Origin: Datnioides undecimradiatus
Lineage: Eukaryota > Chordata > Actinopteri > Lobotiformes > Datnioididae
Direction: 5' to 3'
Assembly (NCBI GenBank): GCA_008933995.1
Contig: WARS01000046.1
Coordinates: forward strand, 992,001 to 1,056,000
DNA: 64,000 nt
Below, in pieces: positions 33,847-47,460 of the stretch (the stretch's first letter is position 1; each line of letters starts with the position of its first letter). Position numbers and translations under genes: made by a program. The notes beneath the pieces are model-generated. The model saw only the letters and a list, made by a program, of their open reading frames with translations, was not told the DNA's origin and did not search any database.

Positions 33847-36800
33847 TTACCAGATACCACTGGAGCGACCGCCAGGAGGGGCCAGGATCCGAGCTGAGGA
33901 CCTCTTCGGGATGTGGTCATCAACCTGAGACCCTGAGAGAAAAACTTGTCCTTCAGTCTGACCACATGGAAATGTACAGAACTACAGTTATAAGGGTTTT
34001 TACTAAACAACAACAACGTAAGGCCTGTTTTCCAGCCTACCTGAGAGGCTAAAGGAGGACTCATGAAGGTCTCGGACCCCCTGGTGCACACGACTGGGGA
34101 CGCCTTTGCTGGGTGTTTCTCCATCTATGGGGCCCAAGCCGAGCTCCTTCTTCATGCTGTTTGCCACCTTGGCTACGTCACCAGAGTAGGGATCCCTGAC
34201 AACCCCTTTATACGCCTGAGTCTGAAACAGAGGAGAGAAGTCAAGAATAAATATGGAACACACGCACAGATACGAGCATGCGATGTTAATTATCAACAAA
34301 ACTTTACCTAAAGTTGATCTTTACTTGGATCTCTGATTTACTTTTGGGAACATGAGCAAAGAGTTTTAGGTTAGAGGGCTAGAGGGCTATTAAATAATAG
34401 ATATGATAATAATAGTCCTGTCTCATCATAACTTGTCAAAAAAGATGACAACATATTTATTTGACCTGACAGTAAAAACTATGTGTACACTTAAATAACA
34501 CCATTATAAACATGGATGAATTCTGTACAGACAACCCTTAAGTACAAATAAAAGGGCTGAGACGAATATGTAGTTCTGGGATGTGTTAATAACTGATTAC
34601 GCAGCACATTTATGAAATGCAGAAAGCATAGATCAGTAATTGCAATAAGTTCGCGGTATGACCATCCAGTACGTCTAAAACAAGCAAACAGCAGAGGCTG
34701 GGATGGAGCAGGTTTTTGCAGACAGCAGCAGCAGAAAAACAGTGTCAGCGTACACTGAGAGCGAGAGCTTTAAATCCTTTATATAGACTGTCAAATCGGT
34801 GCAGTTAGACTCAGTATGATGGGTGTGTTTGCAGTAGGATCGCTGTCGGCTGACACAGCAGAGCGCAGCGGGAGCCCTGGCGTGCTGACAGAACTCCTTA
34901 ACTTTTTCCAGAAGCTCCCGGTGCTTTTAACTGATCGGATGACAGCAGCCGCAGATGTGAATGAGCGAGAGTCAACACACCTTTTCTCTCTGCACCATCT
35001 TCTTGTAGAGGTAGTCGGGGAAGGTGCGCTGTGGGTAGAACTTCCCGGAGCCCTCGGCGCACATGAACACGCCGTTCTCACACACCAGACGTCCTCTGCT
35101 GATGGTGACGAGGGGAACGCCGTGGCAGCGCACCCCCTCATACAGGTTGAAGTCTCCGCCCTGCACCTGAGTGCTCACAGAGATCGTCCTGCGCAGAACA
35201 AACAGCCATTAGATACAAGTGTATTTGCTCTTAAGCGAGAGTGATGATAAACCTGCATTTGCAAGTCTTCATGTTGTAAATATAACTGCACACCTGGTTG
35301 CATCTGGGTCCCAGACCACGACATCAGCATCGGCCCCGGGGATGATACGACCCTTGCGCGGGTACAGGTTGTAGATCTTTGCAGCGTTGGAGCTCGTCAC
35401 GGCCACAAAACGATTCTCATCCATTTTCCCTGTAACCTGCAGGCGTTAATGCATTAATAAATATAAAGCAAAACACAGCTTCAATATTTGAATTTTGTTC
35501 ATAGTGATTTCTGATTTTTTTCTAATGTCAGACGATACTGCAGCATATTTTTGCGCTGCTTGATTTGGCTGCTTGTTTTAGGCAGTGCTTATGTCTAGAC
35601 TTTACTCCTTGGGGTCATTATAGAGTTAGTCAGTAAATATAAGTCAGTGTTAACACAAACACAGACGGACACTAAGTGGACACAGCTTCACTGGCAGCAC
35701 CAACGCTTAAAATCACTACAAGATGTCACTTAATAACGCACATACACTTGCTCACAGGTTTGTATGTGTCTCTCTGTGTGTGTGTTTGTGTGTGTGTGTG
35801 TATATACATACCACTCCCCTCTCCCAAATGACACTCATCCTGTCCTGGACTCCAGCCACTCCATGAGGGATCTTTGTGAAGTCCTCCTTGCCCAAAGCTC
35901 TCTGTTTGATGTTAAACGGACGGTGCTCCGATGCCACAACACTCAGGGTGTCGCTGGAAATAGATGATGCATGTTTGTTTTTACTGGCAATACAAATCTA
36001 AACAAACGCTAATTAAAGACCTCTAGGATTAACCACTTAATTAACTGTAGCAAGCACATACTTGCCCAGCAGGCCCATGAGGTAGCTGGGCGTGTTGGGG
36101 TCGATGCGGAGAGGAGGCACAATGACGTGGGCGGCGGCGTGAGCCCAGTCCTGGTGGTAATACTGCATCCCATTCAGCACAGCGTGAGCTACGGTAGTCT
36201 CCGCATGAACCACCTTACCTGCAGGGACAGAACCGGAAGAAAAGAGGAAAGTGGCTGTGTTACAAGATGATCATCTACTTACATCATCACCATTATCGAC
36301 GTCTTCATGCAAGTATTTTTTTAATTACAGCTCACCTTGCATCTTAGCAGCAGCGATCATGTCTCCGGCCGACATACTGGACACATTCACCAGGTAGATT
36401 GGGCAGCGAGCCTGTAATTCCAAACACGTTCATTCATTTATCAGTAACGGACAGACACTTGCGCACAGACAGCATATTAACATCTGGTTGTGCTCCTGTT
36501 TACCCTGTTGGCGATGGTGACAGCTCGGTGAGTAGCCTCAGACTCCAGCTGTAGACAATAAGACAGAGGTAGAATCACAAAATAAGACGTGTCATTTATA
36601 CATTTATATAAGTAGCAGTGATAAGAAATGATGCATTGATGGTGTAATTTACCTCTTCTGGTCGACTGATCTCAATACCCTCCGGACCACTGATGCCCAA
36701 ATCCAAAGTCTCTTTGGCACTCTAACAACACACACACAAACATCAGGACACTTTACTAAAAGTTAAATCTTGTTATTATTATTATTATTAATATTTGATC

Positions 36801-37198
36801 ACATGGTCTAAAATGATTCTACTTAAAAAAGAAAATGTCAGTCATCCTATTATAACATCTGTGCTGAGTGTTTGTTACTGAATGAAAAACATTAAACTAA
36901 CATGTGTGTGTTTATTTGAGTGTTTGTGCGGTGTCCACCTCTGCCACCAGCTCCCCGTTTTCAGCGTGGACACGTGCGATGGCGCCGATGTCCTTACAGG
37001 TCTGCAGCGTCTGGTAGAGCTCAGAGTCCCTCAGCATCATCATGTCTTTGTAGGCCATGTACATCTGGAATGAGTTCACGCCATGCTCCCTCACCAGGGT
37101 CTCCATCTCATTACGCACCTGATCACAGGCCAAAGGTCAGGGGTCAAGGATCGGAACTGAGCATCAGCCAGACTGAATATGAGCTTAGAGCGAAAGAG

Positions 37199-37247
<49 letters not shown>

Positions 37248-39842
37248 TATATGGGGCATGAAATGAGCCTGGAGAGCAGCCAGAATGAGATCACATTGCA
37301 TTCACATTGGTGAGTATCACAGTTCCACAGAGACGTTCGCCGCACAGAGGAATCCATTTAATTCAATCTAAATGCAATAAACAGAAACTATACGGTGTCA
37401 GGCAGCGAACGTGTTCGAACTGTATTGCCATCAAAGGGATCATCAGGAGGATACACTGCCACTCTGTCAGTTTAAAAGAAGCACTGCATGTTAATATGTA
37501 GTGTCTGTTTTACCCTCAGTATATCTTTACTACCTTGATGCCGCATACGTTAACCACATCATTAACAGGAAGAGAGCACGAATTCAATGCCGCTGACTAA
37601 ATAATCAGACAGAAACATAAAATTTTGTTAATTCTAATTTTTTTGTTACCATTGTCAAAGTCAGCAGGATATAAAATCAGATTTCTAAAAATGACAACGC
37701 GGGTTCCACATACATCCATAGCTTAAGTAACAGCAGTACAACCAGTAAGAACAATAAGAGTCAATAGGAGTTGTTGACTAGTTAATTCGAAAGTGTGAGT
37801 TTTTAATAATCTTTTAAAAATAATTAAACAAGAATAAGTGCAATTAATTAATCACATAACAACAATCCTTAGTCGCAGCTCCTGTTGCCAGTATTTAATG
37901 AAATTAGACAATGTTTTAAACCGCAAGATTTCAGACACTGTAGCGTTAAACATATGACTGTATAAAATGAGATGTGGCACATGCACCAAGTCAGCAGATG
38001 CTATAGCACAGATATTAAAGCCAAAGGCTGAATGAGGCATGTTTACTCATAGAATCTGCCTAATGTGCCCAGTGAGCATGTGTGTTAACCTAGTTCGTGT
38101 AAGGTTTAATCTAGGTCAATACACATTTCACCCACAAATGAAAAGGGTGAGGCTGCCTTATTAAGTCATTCAGCAAGGATAAAGGCTACAGGACCAAACA
38201 GCAAAGCATGATATCTGTTTATAAAAGATATAACTGAAGGTGTGTCCCTGCTGATCACTGGTCCTGGTACAGCTCAGGCGTTGACCCCTCTTTGGCTCTT
38301 ACCTTGGGTCCCCACCAAGTCACCCCGACATGCAGAGCGTAGTCGCAGCACGCCTTGGCATCGGCCGCAGCTCGGCACTTCTCGTAAGCATCCAGCAGGG
38401 AGCAGTGTTGTTCAGGCAGGACCAGAGCCATCACCATGGTGGTACCACCCATCAGAGCCGCCTGGGTGAGGTGAGGGAGTGAGGAGAGGTGAGTCAGGGA
38501 GGAAGGAAGAAGAGAGAGAGAAAATGCGAGGCAGGGGAAGAGAAAGGAGAGATTGATTGGAAACAAGAACAATGACTCCACTGTGAAGCGCATAGGCGCT
38601 GTTTGTTCTGGTGACAATGAGCAACAGTCCTTCCTTATGAACTGTGTTCTCATCATACGGTCCACTTGTTACTAATTGCATAAACACTGATGCACAAAAC
38701 TGACTTGCGTATGCACATACAAAACATTTAAGTTAGCTAATTAGCTGTTGCTATCTAGAAAGCCGCTGAGATGCAGATGTAACATTCATTTTCTCATCTG
38801 TATAACAGAAATAAAAACGTAATCACAAAATAACTGGTGAGGATAAAATTTGTTCAATATCAAAACACTGTCTGAAATATAAAACTGTGATACTCAGCTT
38901 CACTGCTCTCATTGAATGATGTTGATTTGCTTCCACAGAGAAACCTCATAGGTTCCAGATTAGAAAAAAACTTAGACAAACAAAATTAGAAATTCGGCTT
39001 ATTTTGAGAAAATACGAGGCATAGAACAATCAGTATTTTTCTGAATGATGACAGCTTTTTACAGCAACAGAAAATCTGAAAAGAAGAAGAGGATGTGAGC
39101 GAAAATGACTGATGAAAGTGGAGACGCTGATGGAGAAGACTGAGAGTATGAGCGTGAGAAAGGATGGAAGAAGAGGATGATGGGCTGGAAAACTGATGAA
39201 GTGGAGGGAGTGGTCTGGTCTGCAGTGACTTCTCTCAGTCGGCTGAATCGTAAATGCACTTTTGTGTAGCCATGACAACAGAAACTGTTCAGCCATGCCC
39301 GTCGCATGTCCCCACCCTCCTCCTACTCCACCTCCTGCTCTTTCCATCCAAAACTGCATTGGCAGTAACCCATTCAGTTTCCTCGAACAGGGATATTGCT
39401 CCATTATTGTGATACTGAGAGGTGGGAAAACAGGCAATAATCATTTATGAAACAGGAAATGAACAGAGAGAGATAAAACACACTGCACATCTCCTGACCC
39501 TCACCACACACACACACACACACGCACACACGCACACACACACGCACCTTCTTCAATTCATTTTCAGTTCAGTTAAATTAGGGATCAGAACAGGTGTTTG
39601 CTACCAAAACACAGCCTGTATGAAATGTTTTCCAACACGTAAAACAGCGTGTAGTCACGCACCCAGACTCCAGGCGTGTCACAGACAGGGGCGGGGTTAT
39701 CTGCCTTCAAGTGACAACTCCATCAGCCAATGTGCTATAAGGATTCCCATTTCCATAGTAACCAGTCTAGATCGTCTGCAGCGTCAGCATCTAAGGTCTC
39801 TGCATATGTGTGCATGAAGACTGTAGTGTCATTGATCACTGT

Positions 39843-39884
<42 letters not shown>

Positions 39885-42800
39885 TTGTGTGTGACACAGA
39901 CACAGCTGGGGATTGTGGGATTTACACTGTCTGCCTGCATGGCCTTAATTAAAATTTACTGCCAGTACACTTCTTAAAATAGAGGGACTGTGCAGCAGAA
40001 AAAGAGAAGTAAACTAAACGAAAGGGCAAAGGCAAGAAACGTGTTTGTGTGTTTATGGTAAATTAAACATCATCATTTTCAATTTCATCAGCGAGAGGCG
40101 AGTAGCACAGCAGTACTTCACTTTGCCACGCAGGAATAAAGAAACAGTTTTTGAGGATGAAGCGTCTTTCATCCTGCCCTGCTTCCTCATTTTAGGCTGC
40201 ATCTGTAACTACAGTCACCAAATAAACATCTAATTTTAGACTATCACAAATCTGCAAAAGAGACTAAAGAAGTACCAAATCAGTGACAGGCTGTTAGTGT
40301 TTCTAATACATAGTCAGCCTGGACTGCTCTGATGAAACTCTCTCTAACTCATCCTCATCCACAGACACTGTGAAGAAACCATTTGAAACATAACATGTTT
40401 TACTACTCTGTTACCCCTTTCACCTAAGGTTTGTGAACAGAAATGCATTTTTCATTCCAGTCAAAATTAAAAAAATGTCCAAAAATATCACATCTGGACA
40501 AATTTGAATTTAAATCACTTTTATCTAAATATCAGCTGTATGTTGTGGTAATTATCAACTTTCTTAAATGATTTTTATGTTATTTTGCAACTGATGTGAC
40601 GGTTGAGTAGGCATGTGGCATTATTTGGCATCACAACATCAAAAAACAGATTAATTGTTGTAACAAAACAAACAAGGGCCTCCAGACTATGTGTTTATCC
40701 TGCTGTAATACACTACACCGTCATAGCATTAACAGTGGTTTTAATCTAACAGTTCTCCTGTCAGGCCACAGTTAACATGACGTACTACACTCCCCCCTTG
40801 GGCTCCTTAGACATATTAGTGATCCTTGGCAGCAAAGCTAAAGTGGATGGTGACACATAAACCCCAAACAGTGTTTTATCATGAACCCCCCACTCTATTA
40901 AAGAGCTCCAACCCCTGCTGTGAAGATAATCCCCTGACAAGAAAGTAAAACAGTCAGGGTATATGAGCATCGGTCCGTGTGTGTGCACAGATGTTGGCAG
41001 CAGAATGTGAAGCGCACACAAAAATCACTACTTCTGCAACAAAACAATCAATCAGTGAAGGTTTTTCAAAACTACTGAATAACCCAAATATAATTTATTA
41101 AGAAAAAAATAAAAAACTCTCACTCAGTTAGACATCGTTAGCTGAAACACTTAGGGGTACATAAATCATTTTATAGTTTGCAAATCAAATGATCCACAAA
41201 CCTAACCAATGAGCACACAGTTAGATAAAAAAAAGCTACATTTACTGTGTGTATGAAAGAGAGGGAGAGAGAAAGCGTGAGTGGGACATGACTGATCGGA
41301 GAGGATGAGAGGATCTCTGCATGCTGGACTCCGGGAGAGGCTATCAGTGTCAGACAGATTACCACTGCGCCTCTCTGATCAGCCTCTATCAGCACCTCTC
41401 ATACTTCACATTACAGCTGAACCCCTCACCTTCTCTCATCCCTCCTGCGCCTCCTGCCTGTAGAGACGTTAAAAAGATCTCTGCAGTGCCTGCTGGAATA
41501 GACAGAGCCAGTCCGCTAATATTGTAGCTGAGTATTAGTCCTTTAGGAAAAATTCGATCCAGTGCATTCAATCTGCAATTCTAATTTGAAGGATAAGATT
41601 AACCTGTGCTGCAGAAGACTTGATTGTGTATTTCACTGAGAGGGAATCAAGGAAGTGCAGTATACTGTATTCCAGTAATAGCTAATAGTACAAATGTTGT
41701 GGTGTTATGGAGGTTTCAGGTTGTAGTTTGGAGTTTTAATTGTTTAAATGATGTTTTGAAGCACTGCAATCTGCAACAATGCCCTGACTGTCTTTCAGCA
41801 CGCAGCAGATACTTTATTACAAATGTATATTGAATAAACATGTACTTTTTTTGTCATGTATTGATGTCTACATCTGATCTGATCAGAGAGCTGTTAGTGT
41901 TAAATCTAAATACAACTCAGTTCAATACCTGGACCCAAATACTTAAAGCAAGATGCACAAACTCAAGTAGAAACAAGTCTCTGTCTTCACTGCGTGTTCC
42001 TTCTTTCAACTCTGCACCAGTTGACCCTGTTATATAAATCACACTCATGCTGCACATCACTGTGAGTTTGTACCAGAGGGGAGTAGTGGGTGAGACAGAA
42101 GGGGATGAAGCAGAGGAAACCGTGGCGAGCGAAGGGAGGAGGAAGGAAGGAAAGCATGAGAGGGAGCAGGCTGTTACAAAACGATGGGAGGGAGGAAAGA
42201 GGATGCAGTGGGAAATAGTTTTGGGGGATCATCACAATTGCACATGAGCTGTTGCCACAGTAACGCAGTCACCATAGAGACCACACAATACTACAACGGC
42301 CATGCGTGCACACACAGTTGCTCCCTCTGATTTCCACACTAAGAGGGGGGGGTTAGTCGCCATGGAAGCGAGATCAGCGGGTAGGGGTTGGTGATTGGGG
42401 GGTTGCTGGGGTAAAGCTGGCATACGGATGATTCACCCCTCCCCCCCACCAAATTCCTCTCAACCCTCTTCAGTTGGCATTCCATTAGACTCAGACCTCA
42501 ATTCACTGACATACAGCGCCGCAAAGTCCCCACGCTTAATTTCATTTACCGCAAAAACTTGCAAATGCACTGGCAGCCATTCAAAGAAGTAAGACTCTAG
42601 AAATGTTTCTCCAAACATTAAATTATTCCACTTGGATAGAAGTAATATTACTGAACAGAAAGGAAGCAACTATGCAGGCCTGGTGATGAATGGATGAACC
42701 AAGTCAATATCATGATGACGTAAAATATTTTTTTTATTGTTAATATGTACGCTCATCTGCTGATTTCCTTCTCAAATATATGTACACCCCCTGCTGTGCA

Positions 42801-44966
42801 CATATATATTTACATATGCTCGTTAATGCATATGCAACAATGTTTGTCTGTGTTGTTCTTGTTAAAATAGCACATAAATACAAATGATTTTGTCTCAACA
42901 CGCGGTATGAGGGGTTTGAGGTGAAAGAAAGTGTTACAGTTGTTAATGAACCGCTGCCGGCATAATTTAGCTGTAGCTAATTACCATCCCTTCTAAGAAT
43001 AAAGGACTGCCACTTTAAATCTGGCATGTATCACCTCACGCAGTAGGAGCAACATTTCTAAATATTCTTGGAGGCTTACTTTTCTCTCTTTGACATAGAT
43101 AAACAACAACAATATGAACTTTCCAACTAAGCTCTCTGTAGGACACATGATAAGTGTGAGATTATGCTTTATACAGCTGCATCTCGCCTAACACTACCAC
43201 TAATACGAGCCGGGTGTTTCATTTGTGGGGAGTAATTGCCTCACTTTGCCGACACAAATCTCGCAGACACAATTCGGATGATGGAGGGAACATTTTGCCT
43301 GACGCTTCAAACGTGTTCTCTTGGCTTTACGGCCTAAGCGCTCTTAATGCCCTCGTTATCCTCTCCAATTAAAGTAAACTCACTAATTTTGTGGAAGCCC
43401 TGTGGTGCAATGATCACTTTGTAAATGTGGTAGCATAGTTCACCAAGTGTATCATAATACAAGCAGGAGCATTGGTCCTAGATGCCCAGCTGTTGTTAAC
43501 TAACCGTTTTAGCCGACGCTACAAAATAAATGTCTGACAATTTGTTTGATCGCTGCGCACCTATGACTTAACACCCCCCCCCCGTGATAAAATCCTGTTG
43601 GGCAACGAGACCAAAACAACATCCTCCAACACACACTGCTACAGGCCACAATTACACTCCCTCTTTTGAATTTTTAAGTCTCCTAATTGTGAAATCATCC
43701 TCTCTGCACTGAGTCTCAGGGGATCAGTGGAAACACGCAGAGCGTCCATAGGAACTGAACTAATAAAGCCAGTATGAATGAAGACTGAACAGCTGTGTGT
43801 GAGTGTGTGAAGAGAGAAGTCGTCGCTTTCAAGCAGAAACATGTGACAGCTGCTCGGGTTTGCTTCGTTTAGGACCAGTGTGTGAACATATGTGGTCATT
43901 AGTCTTGATGAACGTATGAAGCTGAAAGCTGAATGAAGTTCTGAAGACAGAGAGTGAGAGAGAGAGAAAGTATGTGTATGACAGCTGTCTTTGGTTTCTA
44001 AATATGTTTAATCACAGGCATGCTGACTAGTCTAGTCACAGCCCAGTCCTGTGTGCACGTGCATGTGACCGTGTACCTTGGTCCCACTGTAGAAGTCGTC
44101 CTGAATGGCTGCGTTCATGAAAGTGTCCTGCAAATGCACGCTGGTGTCTATTCCGCCCGGCAACACCAGTTTTCCAGAGGCGTCAATCACCTTAGCACCG
44201 CCCGGTATCATCAGTTCCTTTCCAACCTGCCACAGGAAACACAAGAACACAAATTACACAACGTTACATTTGTTCACATAGCATGCATCAGAACCGGAGA
44301 ATATCTGAATGCTTTTAAAGGACAATAAACGCTTTTGGTGTTTGGGTCAAACAGAGACTACGTGGCCATATTAATATAATCTATATGAAAAGTGCACTGA
44401 GATAACTCCTAAAATCTGATGCATCCATTAATCTCCCTCTCAGAATCAAGTGAAAGAACGTGGTGATCCCTCATCTCCATCACACTCCACCATCACTTCT
44501 AAATTTATTTTTAACTGTTAACTTACTAATGTCAGCCGTTAGTAGGCTATGGGTTCTCGTAGCAGGGTACTTGAGTGGTAAATGTTCCCTGTAATGTTGA
44601 CAAAGATAGTGCTAATACAGTACTTAGCAAGTTGAGCAGACCCTTGTTTGTGAACAGGATGGCACCTACTGACACGATCCTCTCAACAAGTGCGTTGTTG
44701 GGATGAAAGTGGGCATTGACCAAGTGTGTCACTTCGTGTGCTGCTAAGGCAGTGGAGTGATTTACTCATACAGCTGAGCTTTCCAGGTATCTGAGTCAAA
44801 TGCATCCTCTGCTTATTTCCATGACAACACTCTGTGATCTAATTATAGCATTCACTTTCCTCCCGTACAGTCACAGAGTTCACTGGGTGGTTCATTCTCT
44901 TCTTACTGTATTACAGCAAAATGAGTCAGACGAACAGCTGAGGACACACTGGACAGTGAGTGTGTG

Positions 44967-45006
<40 letters not shown>

Positions 45007-45251
45007 CATCACACATGGAGAACTACTTCAAGAGAAACAAAGGATGTAGCATACATGTTAATGTGAGTGGTACTGCGTGACAGTGCAAGGGCCTGAGTTA
45101 AACATACTCTTGTATAGTAAGCGGATGTAAATGTGTCTACCTGCTGAATGATGCCGTTCTCGATGTAGACATCTGCTTCCTGGGTGAAGTCATCATTCAC
45201 CACCTTCCCTCCCTTGATGAGGATACGCATGGACCCCATGTTGGCAGACAT
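33847..45251 (-). CDS. dpysl5: dihydropyrimidinase-like 5 / collapsin response mediator protein 5 (complete, 13 coding exons)
   Basis: CRMP5 is a cytosolic neuronal protein acting in semaphorin signalling, neurite growth and microtubule regulation; CRMPs keep the dihydropyrimidinase fold without its activity. Coding exons in order: 45141-45251, 44077-44226, 38303-38461, 36939-37118, 36653-36721, 36504-36548, 36336-36411, 36062-36218, 35812-35953, 35294-35436, 34981-35188, 34041-34215, 33847-33932; 1701 nt, 566 aa (human 564). Recognisable blocks are [115 protein letters not shown] and [11 protein letters not shown], then the C-terminal [11 protein letters not shown] and [13 protein letters not shown]. 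Start chosen by alignment with the human N-terminus. The exon at 35436 uses the upstream of two nearby AGs, giving VTGKMDENR, which keeps frame. Confidence 0.96.
37204..37247. repeat. (TG)n with (CG)3 interruption
   Basis: Alternating purine-pyrimidine tract (TG run, CGCGCG, then TG), about 85 bases from the acceptor of dpysl5 exon 36939-37118. A candidate Z-DNA former. Confidence 0.92.
38464..38560 (+). repeat. polypurine (GA-rich) tract in dpysl5 intron
   Basis: GTGAGG/GGAAGGAAGAAGAGAGAG-type sequence immediately upstream of the acceptor of exon 38303-38461. On the gene strand it is an extended pyrimidine tract. Confidence 0.7.
39070..39190 (+). repeat. polypurine (GA-rich) tract
   Basis: Plus strand is mostly A and G (AAAAGAAGAAGAGGATGTGA and similar) in a dpysl5 intron. 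Confidence 0.65.
39505..39547. repeat. (CA)n microsatellite with CG interruptions
   Basis: CA run interrupted by three CGCA units, in a dpysl5 intron. Confidence 0.95.
39845..39880. repeat. (TG)n microsatellite
   Basis: About 18 perfect TG units in a dpysl5 intron. Confidence 0.96.
42075..42215 (+). repeat. polypurine (GA-rich) tract
   Basis: GGAGGAAGGAAGGAAAGCAT-type sequence with few pyrimidines over about 140 bases, in a dpysl5 intron. Confidence 0.65.
44971..45003. repeat. (TG)n microsatellite
   Basis: Perfect TG run in the first coding intron of dpysl5, about 140 bases from exon 45141-45251. Confidence 0.96.
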
Positions 45252-46354
45252 AGTCCTACACGAGGAACAAGAAAGACATTTAACATTACATTAAACAAGG
45301 AGTATTGCATAATGAAGACGCTGTTAAACACAGTGCTTGAGGCCTCCACAGGCGGTTTCTAGCGGGAAAAAATGTGAAACAAGCATGAAAATACTGCCGC
45401 ATGAGTCATTTGGCATGTTTGAGTGACAGCCCGAACGGAAACTGCTCTTTGTTACGGCCGAGAACACTCCTTCCACAAGCCTGTGCAATGTTTCTCTGCA
45501 AATATGCATTTAACTGCAAAATAAATTCTATTTTGTCTGATGCTAAGCATTTTATGCTTTCATGCAGCTCGGGCTTTAAAAAGAGGTATTATGCAAATGA
45601 AGATGACTTAATTTCTTGGCCAGCAAAAATAGTTCTAGGCACGATAGAGAAACAGAATTGTCTGAAAGATAAACATTGCTCTGTGATAAATGGGTAAAAT
45701 GGATCAAGCCGAGGGAACAAAAACAGTCCTGACAGTGAGGATGATAAGAGTTTATTCCCAACGCTGGAAAAAAAGCTTATTTCAAGGTTAAAAGCTTGTG
45801 AAAACGCATAAATGAACCTTTTGTTTTTTATTATATCAGTCATTCAAAGGTTAACCTTAACCCTACTATAATGAAGAAATACTTTCTATTCAGTATTTAA
45901 ATTCTTCCATAACATGAAGTTTTCACTCACTGCCTCTGATTGCCAAAACACAAGGTCATTCATGGTCACCCAGAATTACAACAGAGAGCTCATCTTGTGT
46001 TTGTAGCTGAGTTCCAGTTTCTGAAACGTCTTTTTGTTTCGGGAGCCAGAAAATTTCCTCCAAGCCTTTAGTGTGTCGGCTCGGTCTATGAAATATTAAG
46101 AGGCGAGCAGAGGATCTATAATTTACAAATCTATTACAGTATCTGTGGGAATATGATGGATTCTCAGAGTAGTGCATGGACTGAAGGAGAGGCTTTTGAA
46201 AGTCTATCTGCTTACTTACCAGCTAACCCACTCATCTCACCGGCTTTATGGTTTTAAAATACAGTTTTTGAATCTTCCCACTAAAAATTGATGACAAGCA
46301 ATTGAATATAACTTCTGTTGTTAGTGGATAAGTTGGATTTGCACCAGCAGATGC

Positions 46355-46635
46355 AACTGTCTAGAGATGAAACGATTAACCAATTAAAAAATAGCTAACT
46401 AATAACAATATTTTGATCATTTTTAAAGCAAACATTACAAACATTCCCTTGCTCATGCCTTCACTGTATGAGACTTTGCTGTGAGTGAGCGTAAACTGAA
46501 TGTTTGGGGGTTTTAACTATCGGCAATTTACTACATAACCATGTAATCTGTCATTTTCAATATCAAATGATTAACTGAAAAATGAATCCGTACATTAATC
46601 AATAGTGAAAGTAATTGCTGGGTGCAACCCTACTT
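46355..46635. repeat. copy of the interspersed AT-rich repeat with inverted ends
   Basis: Begins AGAGATGAAACGATTAACCA and ends ATTAATCAATAGTGAAAGTA, then TTGCTGGGTGCAACCCTAC. The termini are imperfect inverted repeats of a GCTGCAACgATTAAtC motif. This is a well-known kind of degenerate dispersed element in fish introns; no coding capacity. Confidence 0.5.
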
Positions 46636-47339
46636 CCTGCAAATACACAAAGCAACGTGAATTTTAATGATCCTACGGGGCTTTTGGTTAAGAAACATGG
46701 ATCTAATTAACCTAATTTCATCTCCACTGTAGGTTGCACAATGAGCACTTTTCAAATGAATGAATGCCTGGTGGTATCTGTGAGCGTTTCTTGTCCCTGC
46801 CCCCTCCTTTCCAGGGGATAATGATAACTTCTGGCAATGGTAATTTCAGGTTGTGTTAGTTGCACTACATGTCTTACTGAGTTTATGTGCTTGTTAAATT
46901 CTCTTCTTCCTTATTCAATGCAGGTCCCTGATATTTCATTTTTAAATGGTTTACACATTTTAGGGTATCTAAATGAATAAGATGAATAAGAATAACACAC
47001 TGCATATTGGCATGGCGTTTGTGTTTCCTCCTAAATTCTGAATGAATGAACAAAACGTGGTAAATGTATGAATTTATAGAACTTTTGTAGACTTTTCCGT
47101 TTTTAAAAACATCTACATAGCTCAATGGTACATGAAAAATGCTTTTGTCACATGGGTTTTACCAGGTATTAGTCCAATATGTGATATGTTCAGATGACAG
47201 CTTGAGCATATCTAAAGGGGTCAACAAACTGAGAGGCTCCTGTGCAAACATCCCTCTGTGTGTATGTGTGTATTCTGCATGGATGGCTGTATGCAATGTG
47301 TTTGATGGCGGGATACAATAGCCTCCCAGTCGCACAGAA

Positions 47340-47460
47340 TCAACTCAAAGAGATGGAGGAGAATAGAGAGAGGAAGAGAGGAGAGAGGAGGGGAGCGACA
47401 GGGGAAGAAAGAGAACAGTGAACAAAATAATGAGGGGAGGAAAAAACAAAGTCTAGAGAA
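47340..47460 (+). repeat. polypurine (GA-rich) tract
   Basis: GAGAGAGGAAGAGAGGAGAG-type tract in the dpysl5 5' intron; a second one follows at 47755-47850. Confidence 0.7.

Larger units (their letters stand above)
38462..44076 (-). other. dpysl5: dpysl5 intron between exons 44077-44226 and 38303-38461 (5.6 kb)
   Basis: No additional coding exon recognised. It contains CA/TG microsatellites (39505-39547, 39845-39880) and GA-rich tracts (39070-39190, 42075-42215). An AT-homeobox-motif-rich block at about 42960-43440 looks non-repetitive and could be a conserved non-coding element. Confidence 0.55.

Noticed and set aside
34816-35244. 142-codon open frame on the plus strand
   Set aside because: Antisense shadow of dpysl5 exon 34981-35188.
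35430-35436. Alternative acceptor (GTTACAG) for the dpysl5 exon ending at 35294
   Set aside because: Using it would break the reading frame to the previous exon; the upstream CTGCAG acceptor keeps phase and gives VTGKMDENR, matching the family.
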